DNA of 7,608 bases from Rhodospirillales bacterium (GTDB taxonomy: Bacteria; Pseudomonadota; Alphaproteobacteria; JAREAF01): positions 1-7,608 of the forward strand of contig JAREAF010000129.1 in NCBI GenBank assembly GCA_029240475.1, in the 5' to 3' direction. Within the stretch, counting starts at the first letter, position 1. Every line of letters begins with the position of its first letter. The notes beneath the pieces were generated by a model. That model had not been told where the DNA came from. It did no database searches and worked only from the letters and a program-made list of their open reading frames with translations. Below, piece by piece: positions 1-5,930 of the stretch. A program made the translations under genes and the position numbers.

Positions 1-152
1 GGAGACACCGGCGGCGACACGGGCGGTGACACCGGCGGGGATACCGGGGGAGCACCGGCGGCGACACGGGTGGAGACACCGCCGGCGACACCGGCGGGGA
101 TACCGGGGGAGACACCGGCGGCGACGCGGGCGGAGACACCGGCGGCGATGCG
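1..152. repeat. 12-bp minisatellite with a duplicated ~60-bp higher-order unit
   Basis: Imperfect 12-bp units of the form GGN-GAY-ACN-GGN fill this stretch. A longer unit is also visible: 34-92 and 93-152 align along their length with a handful of substitutions and one missing A in the first copy. Positions 1-33 match 108-140. The period is a multiple of three, so copy-number changes would keep frame, but the single-base deletion does not. Confidence 0.85.
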
Positions 153-176
153 GCTGACGGCGGAACGGCCGGCTAG
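1..176 (+). CDS. Gly-Asp-Thr repeat C-terminal tail of an unidentified protein (5' partial, apparent 1-nt frameshift)
   Basis: The window opens inside a repeat-coding stretch whose start is outside. Reading from base 1 gives tandem Gly-Asp-Thr-Gly units on a 12-bp period. At about 52/53 one unit reads ggagcacc where its siblings read ggagacacc, so one A is missing. Restoring it moves the frame to base 54 onward, where GDTG units continue and end in GDAADGGTAG and a TAG at 174-176. That stop is 40 bases before the end of the convergent gene. Without correction, the base-1 frame becomes Thr/Pro/Ala-rich and runs to a TGA at 223-225. The frame after base 54 is closed upstream by a TGA at 27-29, so the repeat peptide needs both frames. 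No domain can be named. A low-complexity, acidic, glycine-rich tail or linker is the only structural inference. The deletion may be real, slippage, or an assembly error. Confidence 0.5.
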
Positions 177-199
177 CTCAGACCGTAGGCGATGGCTTG

Positions 200-217
200 G
201 AGCGGCAGCTGCCGCTC
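200..217. repeat. perfect 18-bp palindrome between convergent genes
   Basis: GAGCGGCAGCTGCCGCTC is its own reverse complement. As RNA it could fold into a 7-bp stem with an AGCT loop on either strand. It lies between the stop at 174-176 and the convergent membrane-protein gene, and it overlaps the first two bases of that gene's stop (216-218). Neither side has a T-run, so it is not a standard intrinsic terminator. A role in ending convergent transcription is inference only. Confidence 0.6.
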
Positions 218-530
218 ACCTCTGAGCCCGCATGGATCGCTTGCCGACCTGCTCCATGCCTGGCGCGCTTGGCGGGGTCGAGGATGCCGGACCGTTCTTG
301 CCCTCGTCCTCATCGAGATAGGCCAGCACGATCCGGCCGAGCAGGCCGGAGCCAAGGATGATCACCGGAGCGATCAAGAGCAGAAGAAAGCTGAGCGTAA
401 GCCCCGGACCGCCCATCAGTTCGACCCCTCCCGGTGCATCCCCAAGCGCCCACAGGCCAAAAGTCAGCCCCGGCGCCAAAAGCCCCGCGCCGGCGAGAAA
501 GCTGGCCACGCGACCCGACTTCAGACGCAT
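216..530 (-). CDS. small two-helix membrane protein, function unknown
   Basis: This encodes 104 residues that I do not assign to a named family. Residues about 8-29 (rich in Ala, Gly and Leu) and 45-72 (containing SFLLLLIAPVIILGSGLL) are hydrophobic enough to be two membrane helices. They are joined by a short Gly/Pro loop. An acidic DEDEG patch follows the second helix, then a hydrophilic Pro/Ser and basic tail. The reading frame is open upstream to 578, but the ATG at 528-530 is preferred because AAGGGG lies about 10 bases upstream, and the extra 16 residues look like spurious extension. The short N-terminal basic stretch (MRLKSGR) before helix 1 suggests a cytoplasmic N-terminus. The gene is co-oriented with the lipoprotein gene upstream of it, about 110 bases away, but shared transcription is not shown. 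It could belong to a poorly described alphaproteobacterial family. Confidence 0.6.
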   Translation of the reverse strand: MRLKSGRVASFLAGAGLLAPGLTFGLWALGDAPGGVELMGGPGLTLSFLLLLIAPVIILGSGLLGRIVLAYLDEDEGKNGPASSTPPSAPGMEQVGKRSMRAQR

Positions 531-583
531 GCTTGGAGGCCCCTTCGCGCTGTCTGACGCGAGCAGGGTATGGGCCAAACCCC

Positions 584-633
584 TACCGGGCGCTAAACGG
601 GTCCGGTCGCGGGGATTTTGCGAAAACCCGGTA
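584..633. repeat. spaced inverted repeat TACCGGG / CCCGGTA
   Basis: TACCGGG at 584-590 is mirrored exactly by CCCGGTA at 627-633, with 36 bases between. A small TTTT/AAAA mini-hairpin (TTTTGCGAAAA) sits inside, next to the right arm. The pair lies in the gap between two minus-strand genes. It could be an operator for the membrane-protein gene or a processing or termination structure after the lipoprotein gene. The sequence does not decide, and a 7-bp match at this spacing could be chance in GC-rich DNA. Confidence 0.35.
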
Positions 634-641
634 AGGCGGCC

Positions 642-818
642 TCAGCTCTCGTCCGCAAGGATCCCGCTCTGCCCGGGCGGGCAGGGGACCTGCATCAGGG
701 CGCGCGCGCCCGCCTCGGTGACGACGGATTCCACGATCCTGTAGCAGGTCTGCTGCTGCGGCCCGGCGCAGGCCGCGCAGGCCAGCAGGAAGGGGGTCAG
801 CGCGATCCAGCGTGCCAT
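642..818 (-). CDS. small predicted lipoprotein, function unknown
   Basis: This encodes 58 residues beginning MARWIALTPFLLACAAC. A short basic start, a hydrophobic core and the lipobox Leu11-Leu12-Ala13-Cys14 indicate a signal peptidase II substrate that would be lipidated at Cys14 and anchored in the envelope. The mature part is only about 45 residues and has two further cysteines, Cys25 and Cys46, flanking a segment reading YRIVESVVTEAG. They could form a periplasmic disulfide. The start at 816-818 is chosen because AGGCGG lies nine bases upstream. An in-frame ATG at 834-836 would add MRRKQS, a more basic n-region, but has no visible ribosome-binding site. The frame is open further to 932 without supporting signals. 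I do not recognise the family. The lipoprotein call is fairly secure; the role is unknown. Confidence 0.6.
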   Translation of the reverse strand: MARWIALTPFLLACAACAGPQQQTCYRIVESVVTEAGARALMQVPCPPGQSGILADES

Positions 819-1063
819 GGACTGTTTCCGCCTCATCGATCGACGGGAAGAGACGCCTGAGAGGAACGAGGGCTGCGAGGGCGCCCGGGGGATGTGACTT
901 CTCTCCGCAAAGCTCCTGTGCCCCGGCTGCATCGGAAGGAAATCCCCAAGGATTTAGCCCGGACGCTCCTCTTGGGCCGAGCGCGGCATTAACCATAGGC
1001 TCATTCCCATTCCGCACGTGGGTGGACGGCGGCAGACATCATTCGAGCCGGGGGGCGCGAGGG
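819..1063. other. divergent intergenic region without a recognisable gene
   Basis: This stretch separates the minus-strand lipoprotein gene from the possible plus-strand small ORF. Open frames crossing it have atypical composition and overlap the lipoprotein start, so none is accepted. One short perfect inverted repeat is visible: AAATCC, loop CCAA, GGATTT at 940-955. I see no convincing -35/-10 pair on either strand. Confidence 0.5.
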
Positions 1064-1150
1064 ATGGAGCCGGACCGATACTGGCTGCTGCTGCTGGCCG
1101 GGGCGGCAGCGCTGCTCGCGCTCATCGTCCTGGACCGGACGGTGCTATGA
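1064..1150 (+). CDS. possible 28-residue single-helix membrane peptide
   Basis: The ORF encodes MEPDRYWLLLLAGAAALLAL followed by IVLDRTVL and a stop. Residues 7-23 form one uninterrupted hydrophobic segment, with charged residues at both ends (Glu-Asp-Arg before, Asp-Arg after), the usual look of a small single-span membrane protein. A GGGGGCGCGAGGG purine-rich stretch precedes the ATG, but its spacing is very short for a ribosome-binding site. The ATG is internal to a longer open frame that starts at 812, whose upstream part overlaps the lipoprotein start and looks random. A leucine/alanine run of this length can arise by chance in GC-rich DNA, so the call is tentative. No homologue is recognised. 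Confidence 0.35.
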   Translation: MEPDRYWLLLLAGAAALLALIVLDRTVL

Positions 1151-1337
1151 AGCTGGCGGTCGCGGCCCGCCGACGCTGCGCCCGCATCGCCGGGATTTTT
1201 GGGACTCGCCTCGCGCCCGAATTGGAGCGGAGCCCGCGCGGAAGCGTGGGCCCCGATCATCCGCCGCAGCGGAGGCGTGCCGACGGCGCCAGAGCCAGCG
1301 GCGCCCCCAATCACGTCGAGCTGTGCGTTTGCTGGAA
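1151..1337. other. gap before the tRNA gene with no supported gene
   Basis: The frames here are open only because of high GC, and some run straight through the tRNA gene. No integrase fragment or repeated tRNA 3' end is visible that would mark an attachment site. Read on the minus strand, a GGCGCC palindrome occurs twice with nine bases between, just downstream of the tRNA. It could fold, but no T-run follows. Confidence 0.45.
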
Positions 1338-1413
<76 letters not shown>

Positions 1414-1470
1414 AGCCCGGAAGGCTGCGGCGGTCGGGATTCGTCCGCAGCCCTGGAAATCGCGGGCGAG

Positions 1471-1499
1471 AAGCTATGAGAGCCTCCCGCCCCTGGCAA
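1471..1499 (-). promoter_or_regulatory. possible sigma-70-type promoter for tRNA-Ala
   Basis: On the minus strand TTGCCA (1494-1499, five of six matches to TTGACA) is followed after exactly 17 bases by TAGCTT (1471-1476, three of six matches to TATAAT). The pair sits about 57 bases upstream of the tRNA 5' end and just past the stop of the FYDLN-acid gene, the right place for an independent tRNA promoter. The weak -10 keeps confidence moderate. Confidence 0.45.
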
Positions 1500-1525
1500 G
1501 GGAAAATTGGGCGCTTGCGGCGTCG

Positions 1526-1948
1526 CTAGCGGTCGTCCTCCGGATCGACCTGGTCGATGACTTCGGCCATGTCGTCCTCGTCTTCGCCGAGCTCGGAGGC
1601 GTCTTCGATCAGGTCCTCCTCCTCCTCCTCGCCCTCTTCCTCCTCGGCGGCATCCTCCTCGACGGCGGCATCCTCGCCTTCCTCCTCCTCGACGCCCTCG
1701 GCCTCGGCCTCGGCCTCGGCTTCGGCCTCCACCTCCTCCTCGGGCGCTTCGGCCTCCGGCGCCTCGACCTCGGCCACCACGGGCTCGCGCTCGCTCACGA
1801 CCGAGCGGCTGCGTCGCGTGCGCAGCAGCGCCTCGGGGTCGAACTGAGTGCCGCAGCTCGGGCAGGCGATCGGATCGCGCAGCAGGTCGTAGAAGCGCGT
1901 CCCGCAGCTATGGCAGATGCGTTTGGTGCCCCATTCCGGTTTCGCCAA
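1526..1948 (-). CDS. FYDLN-acid family zinc-ribbon protein (TIGR02300-like)
   Basis: This encodes 140 residues. The N-terminus MAKPEWGTKRICHSCGTRFY matches the alphaproteobacterial FYDLN-acid family, whose members have one small zinc-ribbon-like module and an acidic tail. The cysteine pairs are Cys12/Cys15 and Cys29/Cys32, spaced to bind one zinc. The signature reads FYDLL (19-23) instead of the usual FYDLN. From about residue 54 the chain is almost entirely Glu, Asp, Ala and Val, with Ala-Glu dipeptides at 73-84 and polyglutamate runs at 102-112. Translation most likely starts at TTG (1946-1948). This matches the family N-terminus, and AGGG lies seven bases upstream; the ATG at 2029 would add 27 unrelated residues. 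The biochemical role is unknown. A nucleic-acid or protein-binding adaptor is only inference. It is divergent from aroA, an arrangement I recall as common in this class. Confidence 0.9.
   Translation of the reverse strand: MAKPEWGTKRICHSCGTRFYDLLRDPIACPSCGTQFDPEALLRTRRSRSVVSEREPVVAEVEAPEAEAPEEEVEAEAEAEAEAEGVEEEEGEDAAVEEDAAEEEEGEEEEEDLIEDASELGEDEDDMAEVIDQVDPEDDR
1696..1730. repeat. hexanucleotide GAGGCC repeat in the acidic tail
   Basis: On the plus strand CGGCCT-type hexamers are repeated several times. Read on the coding strand they give the Ala-Glu dipeptide run of the FYDLN-acid protein. The 6-bp unit would let the tail lengthen or shorten in frame through slippage. Confidence 0.7.
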
Positions 1949-2002
1949 GGCGGATCCCTCTCTCAAGCAGGCATGGCTCTTGCGCGCGAAAACGGCGCGG
2001 AG

Positions 2003-2029
2003 ATGCCATGGGCTCCCGGTCCCTGTCAA
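2003..2029 (-). promoter_or_regulatory. possible promoter for the FYDLN-acid gene
   Basis: The minus strand contains a perfect TTGACA (2024-2029) in the 153-bp divergent region. The best -10 candidate is a weak TGGCAT (2003-2008) at a 15-base spacing. It would give a leader of about 55 bases before the TTG start. Only the -35 is convincing. No clear plus-strand promoter for aroA is visible in the same region. Confidence 0.3.
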
Positions 2030-2101
2030 AGGATTTGCACGGCCACCCGCGCATGGTAGGAAGCGCCTCGTCCAATGCCCTGAAACCGGCCCTCGTCAGC
2101 C

Positions 2102-3451
2102 ATGCACGTCGCCGCGCCCCGCCCGCTGATCTCCCGCCCCGCCGGCGCGCTGGCCGCAGGGCGGGTGCGCGTGCCGGGCGACAAGTCGATCTCCCATCGC
2201 GCGCTGATGCTGGGCGGCATCGCGACCGGCGAGAGCGAGATCCATGGCCTGCTCGAAGGCGAGGACGTCCTGCGCACGGCGGCCGCGATGCGCCTCTTGG
2301 GCGCGGAGGTCGAGCGTGGGGCGGACCGAGTCTGGCGCGCCTGCGGGCGCGGCGTCGGGGCGCTCATTGAGCCCGAGGACGTGCTGGATCTCGGCAATTC
2401 CGGCACCTCGGCGCGGCTGCTGCTCGGCCTCATCGCCAGCCATCCCATAACCGCCTGCATGACGGGGGACGCCTCCCTCCGCCGGCGTCCGATGGGCCGC
2501 GCGATGCAGCCGCTCACGGAGATCGGGGCGCGCTTCGTGGCGCGCGCGCATGACAGGATGCCGCTCGCCATCGTCGGCGCGGCCGAGCCGATGCCGATCC
2601 GCTACCGGCTACCCGTCGCCTCGGCCCAGGTGAAGTCGGCGGTGCTGCTGGCCGGCCTCAACACGCCCGGCGCCACCACCGTCATCGAGCCCGAGCCGAC
2701 GCGCGACCATAGCGAGCTGATGCTGAGGCATTTCGGCGCCCGCCTGACCATCGAGCATGGCAAGGACGGGGCGCGCGTGACGACGCTCGAAGGCCAGCCG
2801 GAGCTCACGGGCCGCGTCATCCGCGTGCCGGGCGATCCCTCCTCGGCCGCCTTCCCGGCGGTGGCCGCGCTGATCCGTCCGGGCTCGGAGGTCACGATCG
2901 AAGGCGTCGGCCTCAATCCGCACCGCACCGGGCTATATGAGACTTTGCGCGAGATGGGCGCGGACATCCGCGTCCTCAATGCGCGCGAGGAGGCGGGCGA
3001 GCCGGTGGGCGATCTCCAGGTCCGCGCCGGGACTTTGCGCGGCATCGAGGTCCCGGCGAGCCGCGCGCCCTCGATGATCGACGAATATCCGATCCTCGCC
3101 GTCGCCGCCGCTTTCGCCGAAGGCCGCACCGTCATGCGGGGCCTCGCCGAGCTGCGCGTGAAGGAGAGCGATCGCCTGTCCGCCATCGCCGAAGGCCTCT
3201 CCCGCTGCGGCGTCACGGTGGAGGCGGGGCCGGACAGCCTGACCGTGGAGGGGGTGGGAACGCCGCCCAGGGGCGGCGCAACCATCGCCACCCGGCTCGA
3301 CCATCGCATCGCCATGGGCTTCCTGGTGCTCGGGATCGGCGCGGCCGAACCGGTGACGGTCGACGATGCCGCCCCGATCGAGACCAGCTTCCCGGGCTTC
3401 GCCGAGCTGATGAACCGGCTCGGCGCGGATATCGCCGAGCCGAAGGCATGA
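2102..3451 (+). CDS. aroA: 3-phosphoshikimate 1-carboxyvinyltransferase (EPSP synthase)
   Basis: This 449-residue cytoplasmic enzyme transfers the enolpyruvyl group of phosphoenolpyruvate to shikimate 3-phosphate, the sixth step of the shikimate pathway. Visible family motifs in order are PGDKSISHRA (25-34), LGNSGTSARL (97-106), RRPMGR (128-133), SAQVK (174-178), TRDHSE (200-205), MIDEYP with the catalytic Asp327, KESDRL (354-359) and DHRIAM (400-405). SAQ-V-K and R-D-H-S-E are the motifs described for class II, CP4-like synthases. However, the position equivalent to the Ala of CP4 (NAAT) is Gly101 (NSGT), as in glyphosate-sensitive enzymes, so sensitivity cannot be read off. The length is typical and no break is seen. 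The ATG has no strong ribosome-binding site, but the N-terminal spacing to GDKS fits relatives. The 3' end overlaps cmk by four bases (ATGA), implying translational coupling. Confidence 0.97.
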   Translation: MHVAAPRPLISRPAGALAAGRVRVPGDKSISHRALMLGGIATGESEIHGLLEGEDVLRTAAAMRLLGAEVERGADRVWRACGRGVGALIEPEDVLDLGNSGTSARLLLGLIASHPITACMTGDASLRRRPMGRAMQPLTEIGARFVARAHDRMPLAIVGAAEPMPIRYRLPVASAQVKSAVLLAGLNTPGATTVIEPEPTRDHSELMLRHFGARLTIEHGKDGARVTTLEGQPELTGRVIRVPGDPSSAAFPAVAALIRPGSEVTIEGVGLNPHRTGLYETLREMGADIRVLNAREEAGEPVGDLQVRAGTLRGIEVPASRAPSMIDEYPILAVAAAFAEGRTVMRGLAELRVKESDRLSAIAEGLSRCGVTVEAGPDSLTVEGVGTPPRGGATIATRLDHRIAMGFLVLGIGAAEPVTVDDAAPIETSFPGFAELMNRLGADIAEPKA

Positions 3452-4086
3452 TCGTCGCGGTCGACGGGCCGTCGGCCTCGGGCAAGGGGACCTTGGCCCG
3501 CCGCCTCGCCATGGCCCTGGGGCTGGCTTACCTCGACACCGGGCAGATCTACCGGGCGGTCGCCTCCAAGGTGCTGGCCGCGGGCAAGGACCCGGCCGAC
3601 CCCGCCGCGGCGGTGGCGGCGGCCAGGGCGCTCTCCGCCGACGACCTGACCCGCCCCGACCTGCGCGCCGAGCATGTGAGCCAGGCCGCCTCGATCGTGG
3701 CGGCGATCCCGGCGGTGCGCGAGGCGCTGCTCGGCTTCCAGCGCAGCTTTGCCAACGAGCCGCCCGCCGATGCCGAAGGCGTCGTCCTGGACGGCCGGGA
3801 CATCGGCACCGTGGTCTGCCCCGAGGCCGAAGCCAAGCTGTTCGTCACCGCCTCCCCGGAAGTGCGGGCGCAAAGGCGGCATGAAGAGTTGATCGCGCGG
3901 GGCGCGGACAGTATATATGCGCGCGTCCTCGAGGACATGAAGGAGCGCGACCGCCGCGACGAAAGCCGTGCGGTCGCCCCGTCCCGGCCGGCGCCGGACG
4001 CCCTCGTGCTCGATACCTCATCGCTCGATCCGGACGAGGTGTTCGAGACCGCGCTCGCCTTCATCAGGCAGCGCTGCGGCCTCTGA
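3448..4086 (+). CDS. cmk: cytidylate kinase
   Basis: This 212-residue cytosolic nucleoside monophosphate kinase phosphorylates CMP and dCMP with ATP to make CDP and dCDP. The P-loop GPSASGKGT is at residues 7-15, followed by LDTGQIYRA in the CMP-binding region (29-37), LDGRDIGTVV (114-123), and the arginine-rich lid segment KERDRRDESR (165-174). The length is slightly shorter than the E. coli enzyme but normal for the family. The ATG overlaps the aroA stop as ATGA, so the two are almost certainly co-transcribed and coupled. A 101-base gap with its own ribosome-binding site separates it from rpsA. The aroA-cmk-rpsA order supports the assignment. Nothing is missing or broken. Confidence 0.96.
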   Translation: MIVAVDGPSASGKGTLARRLAMALGLAYLDTGQIYRAVASKVLAAGKDPADPAAAVAAARALSADDLTRPDLRAEHVSQAASIVAAIPAVREALLGFQRSFANEPPADAEGVVLDGRDIGTVVCPEAEAKLFVTASPEVRAQRRHEELIARGADSIYARVLEDMKERDRRDESRAVAPSRPAPDALVLDTSSLDPDEVFETALAFIRQRCGL

Positions 4087-4128
4087 TCGCCGGGCGGGAG
4101 ATCACCTCCAACGCCTCCTGGCAAGACC

Positions 4129-4144
4129 GCCGGACCCAACCGGC
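4129..4144 (+). promoter_or_regulatory. small hairpin in the rpsA leader
   Basis: GCCGG (4129-4133) and CCGGC (4140-4144) enclose the loop ACCCAA in the 101-base region between cmk and rpsA. Ribosomal protein S1 represses its own translation through its leader in E. coli. Whether this hairpin has that role here is inference, and a 5-bp GC stem is easily found by chance. Confidence 0.25.
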
Positions 4145-4170
4145 TGGCCGGATAAACCATTGTCGTTAGG

Positions 4171-4179
4171 AAAGGACCT
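4171..4179 (+). promoter_or_regulatory. ribosome-binding site of rpsA
   Basis: AGGAAAGGA lies about eight bases before the rpsA ATG. It is the clearest Shine-Dalgarno sequence in the window and fixes the rpsA start at 4188. Confidence 0.7.
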
Positions 4180-4187
4180 ATCAGTTC

Positions 4188-5930
4188 ATGGCCAAAGCCA
4201 CCGCCACCGCCTCCCGAGACCAAGCCTCCGAGAGTTTCGCCGCCCTCCTGGATGAATCGCTGGGCCAGGCCCGCAGCCTGGAAGGCGCCGTCCTGCGCGG
4301 CCGCGTCGTCTCCATCGAGAACGACAGCGCGCTCGTCGATGTCGGCCTCAAGTCCGAGGGCCGCATCGCGCTCAAGGAATTCGCCGCGCCCGGCCAGCGG
4401 CCCGAGATCAAGGTCGGCGACACCGTCGAGGTCTATCTCGAGCGGATGGAGGACAAGAACGGCGAGGCCATGCTCTCGCGCGAGAAGGCCCGCCGCGAGG
4501 AGGCCTGGACGCAGCTCGAGAAAGCCTTCCAGCAGAACCAGCGCGTGCAGGGCGTGATCTTCGGCCGCGTCAAGGGCGGCTTCACCGTCGACCTCAACGG
4601 CGCCGTCGCCTTCCTGCCGGGCAGCCAGGTCGACATCCGCCCGGTGCGCGACATCGGCCCGCTCATGGGCTCCCCGCAGCCCTTCCAGATCCTCAAGATG
4701 GACCGCAGCCGCGGCAACATCGTCGTGTCGCGCCGCGCCGTGCTCGAGGAGAGCCGCGCGGAGGCCCGCAACGAGCTGGTCGCCAGCCTCGCCGAGGGTC
4801 AGGTGCTGAACGGCGTCGTCAAGAACATCACCGACTACGGCGCCTTCGTCGATCTGGGCGGCGTCGACGGCTTGTTGCACGTGACCGACATCGCCTGGCG
4901 GCGCATCAATCATCCCTCCGAGGCGCTGTCGATCGGCCAGAGCGTCAAGGTCCAGGTGATCCGCTTCAACCCGGAGACCCAGCGCATCAGCCTCGGCATG
5001 AAGCAGCTCGAGGCCGATCCCTGGGAAGGCGTGCAGGCCAAATACCCGGTCGGCACGCGCTTCAAGGGCCGCGTCACCAACATCACCGACTACGGCGCCT
5101 TCGTGGAGCTGGAGCCGGGGATCGAGGGCCTCGTCCATGTCTCGGAGATGAGCTGGACCAAGAAGAACGTGCATCCCGGCAAGATCGTCTCGACCAGCCA
5201 GGAGGTCGAGGTGATGGTGCTCGACGTCGATCCGGTGAAGCGCCGGATCAGCCTGGGCCTCAAGCAGTGCCTGGAGAATCCCTGGGCGTCCTTCGCCGAG
5301 CGCCATCCGGTCGGCTCGGAGATCGAGGGCGAGGTCAAGAACATCACCGAGTTCGGCCTCTTCGTCGGCCTGCCGGGCGAGATCGACGGCATGGTCCATC
5401 TCTCCGACATCGACTGGCAGAAGCCGGGCGAGCAGGCGATCCAGGACTACAAGAAAGGCGAGCGCGTCCGCGTGAAGGTGCTCGATGTGGATCCCGAGAA
5501 GGAGCGCATCAGCCTCGGCATCAAGCAGCTCTCGCCCGATCCGCTCGCCGGCGCGGCGCAGACGGTGAAGAAGGGCTCCATCGTCACCTGCACGGTCACG
5601 GGCCTCACCGACGGCGGCATCGAGGTGAGCCTCGCGGACGGTCTCACAGGCTTCATCCGCAAGACCGATCTCGCCCGCGAACGCTCCGAGCAGCGGCCCG
5701 ACCGTTTCGCCGTCGGCGAGAAGGTCGATGCCAAGATCACGCAGTTCGATGCGAAGACCCGCAAGGTGACGCTCTCGATCAAGGCGCGCGAGATCGACGA
5801 GGACAAGCAGGCCATGGCCGAGTTCGGCTCGTCCGATTCCGGCGCCAGCCTGGGCGATATCCTCGGCGCGGCGATCTCCAAGGCCCGCGCCGAGCGGACC
5901 ACCAAGGACGAGGACAAGGACGAAGAGTAA
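4188..5930 (+). CDS. rpsA: 30S ribosomal protein S1
   Basis: This 580-residue protein binds mRNA leaders and helps place them on the 30S subunit. Six S1 (OB-fold) domains can be counted, starting near residues 33, 120, 204, 289, 376 and 462. Domains 1 and 2 are divergent, as expected for the ribosome-docking part. Domains 3 to 5 share the strongly conserved NITDYGAFV or NITEFGLFV strand, the HVTDI/HVSEM/HLSDI segment and the RISLG(M/L/I)KQ ending that typify the RNA-binding repeats. A final acidic and lysine-rich tail ends in DEDKDEE. The length and six-domain layout match the proteobacterial protein. The start is set by the ribosome-binding site AGGAAAGGA. It follows cmk by 101 bases and is followed by a strong hairpin, so the aroA-cmk-rpsA unit may end here. 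Confidence 0.98.
   Translation: MAKATATASRDQASESFAALLDESLGQARSLEGAVLRGRVVSIENDSALVDVGLKSEGRIALKEFAAPGQRPEIKVGDTVEVYLERMEDKNGEAMLSREKARREEAWTQLEKAFQQNQRVQGVIFGRVKGGFTVDLNGAVAFLPGSQVDIRPVRDIGPLMGSPQPFQILKMDRSRGNIVVSRRAVLEESRAEARNELVASLAEGQVLNGVVKNITDYGAFVDLGGVDGLLHVTDIAWRRINHPSEALSIGQSVKVQVIRFNPETQRISLGMKQLEADPWEGVQAKYPVGTRFKGRVTNITDYGAFVELEPGIEGLVHVSEMSWTKKNVHPGKIVSTSQEVEVMVLDVDPVKRRISLGLKQCLENPWASFAERHPVGSEIEGEVKNITEFGLFVGLPGEIDGMVHLSDIDWQKPGEQAIQDYKKGERVRVKVLDVDPEKERISLGIKQLSPDPLAGAAQTVKKGSIVTCTVTGLTDGGIEVSLADGLTGFIRKTDLARERSEQRPDRFAVGEKVDAKITQFDAKTRKVTLSIKAREIDEDKQAMAEFGSSDSGASLGDILGAAISKARAERTTKDEDKDEE

Noticed and set aside
1..152. Short repeats resembling a CRISPR array
   Set aside because: Units are 12 bp, directly adjacent and coding-periodic, with no spacers.
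583..1017. 144-codon minus-strand ORF
   Set aside because: It overlaps the lipoprotein gene in another frame, lacks initiation signals and has an Arg/Pro-rich random composition.
812..1150. Long form (112 codons) of the small membrane ORF
   Set aside because: Its first part overlaps the lipoprotein start and has no coding character; only the last 28 codons look protein-like.
1557..1847. Serine-rich plus-strand ORF
   Set aside because: It is the reverse of the Glu/Ala-rich tail of the FYDLN-acid gene; the serine runs are an artefact of GAG/GAA codons read backwards.
2602..3882. 426-codon minus-strand frame
   Set aside because: It is antisense to aroA and cmk; composition typical of a shadow frame.
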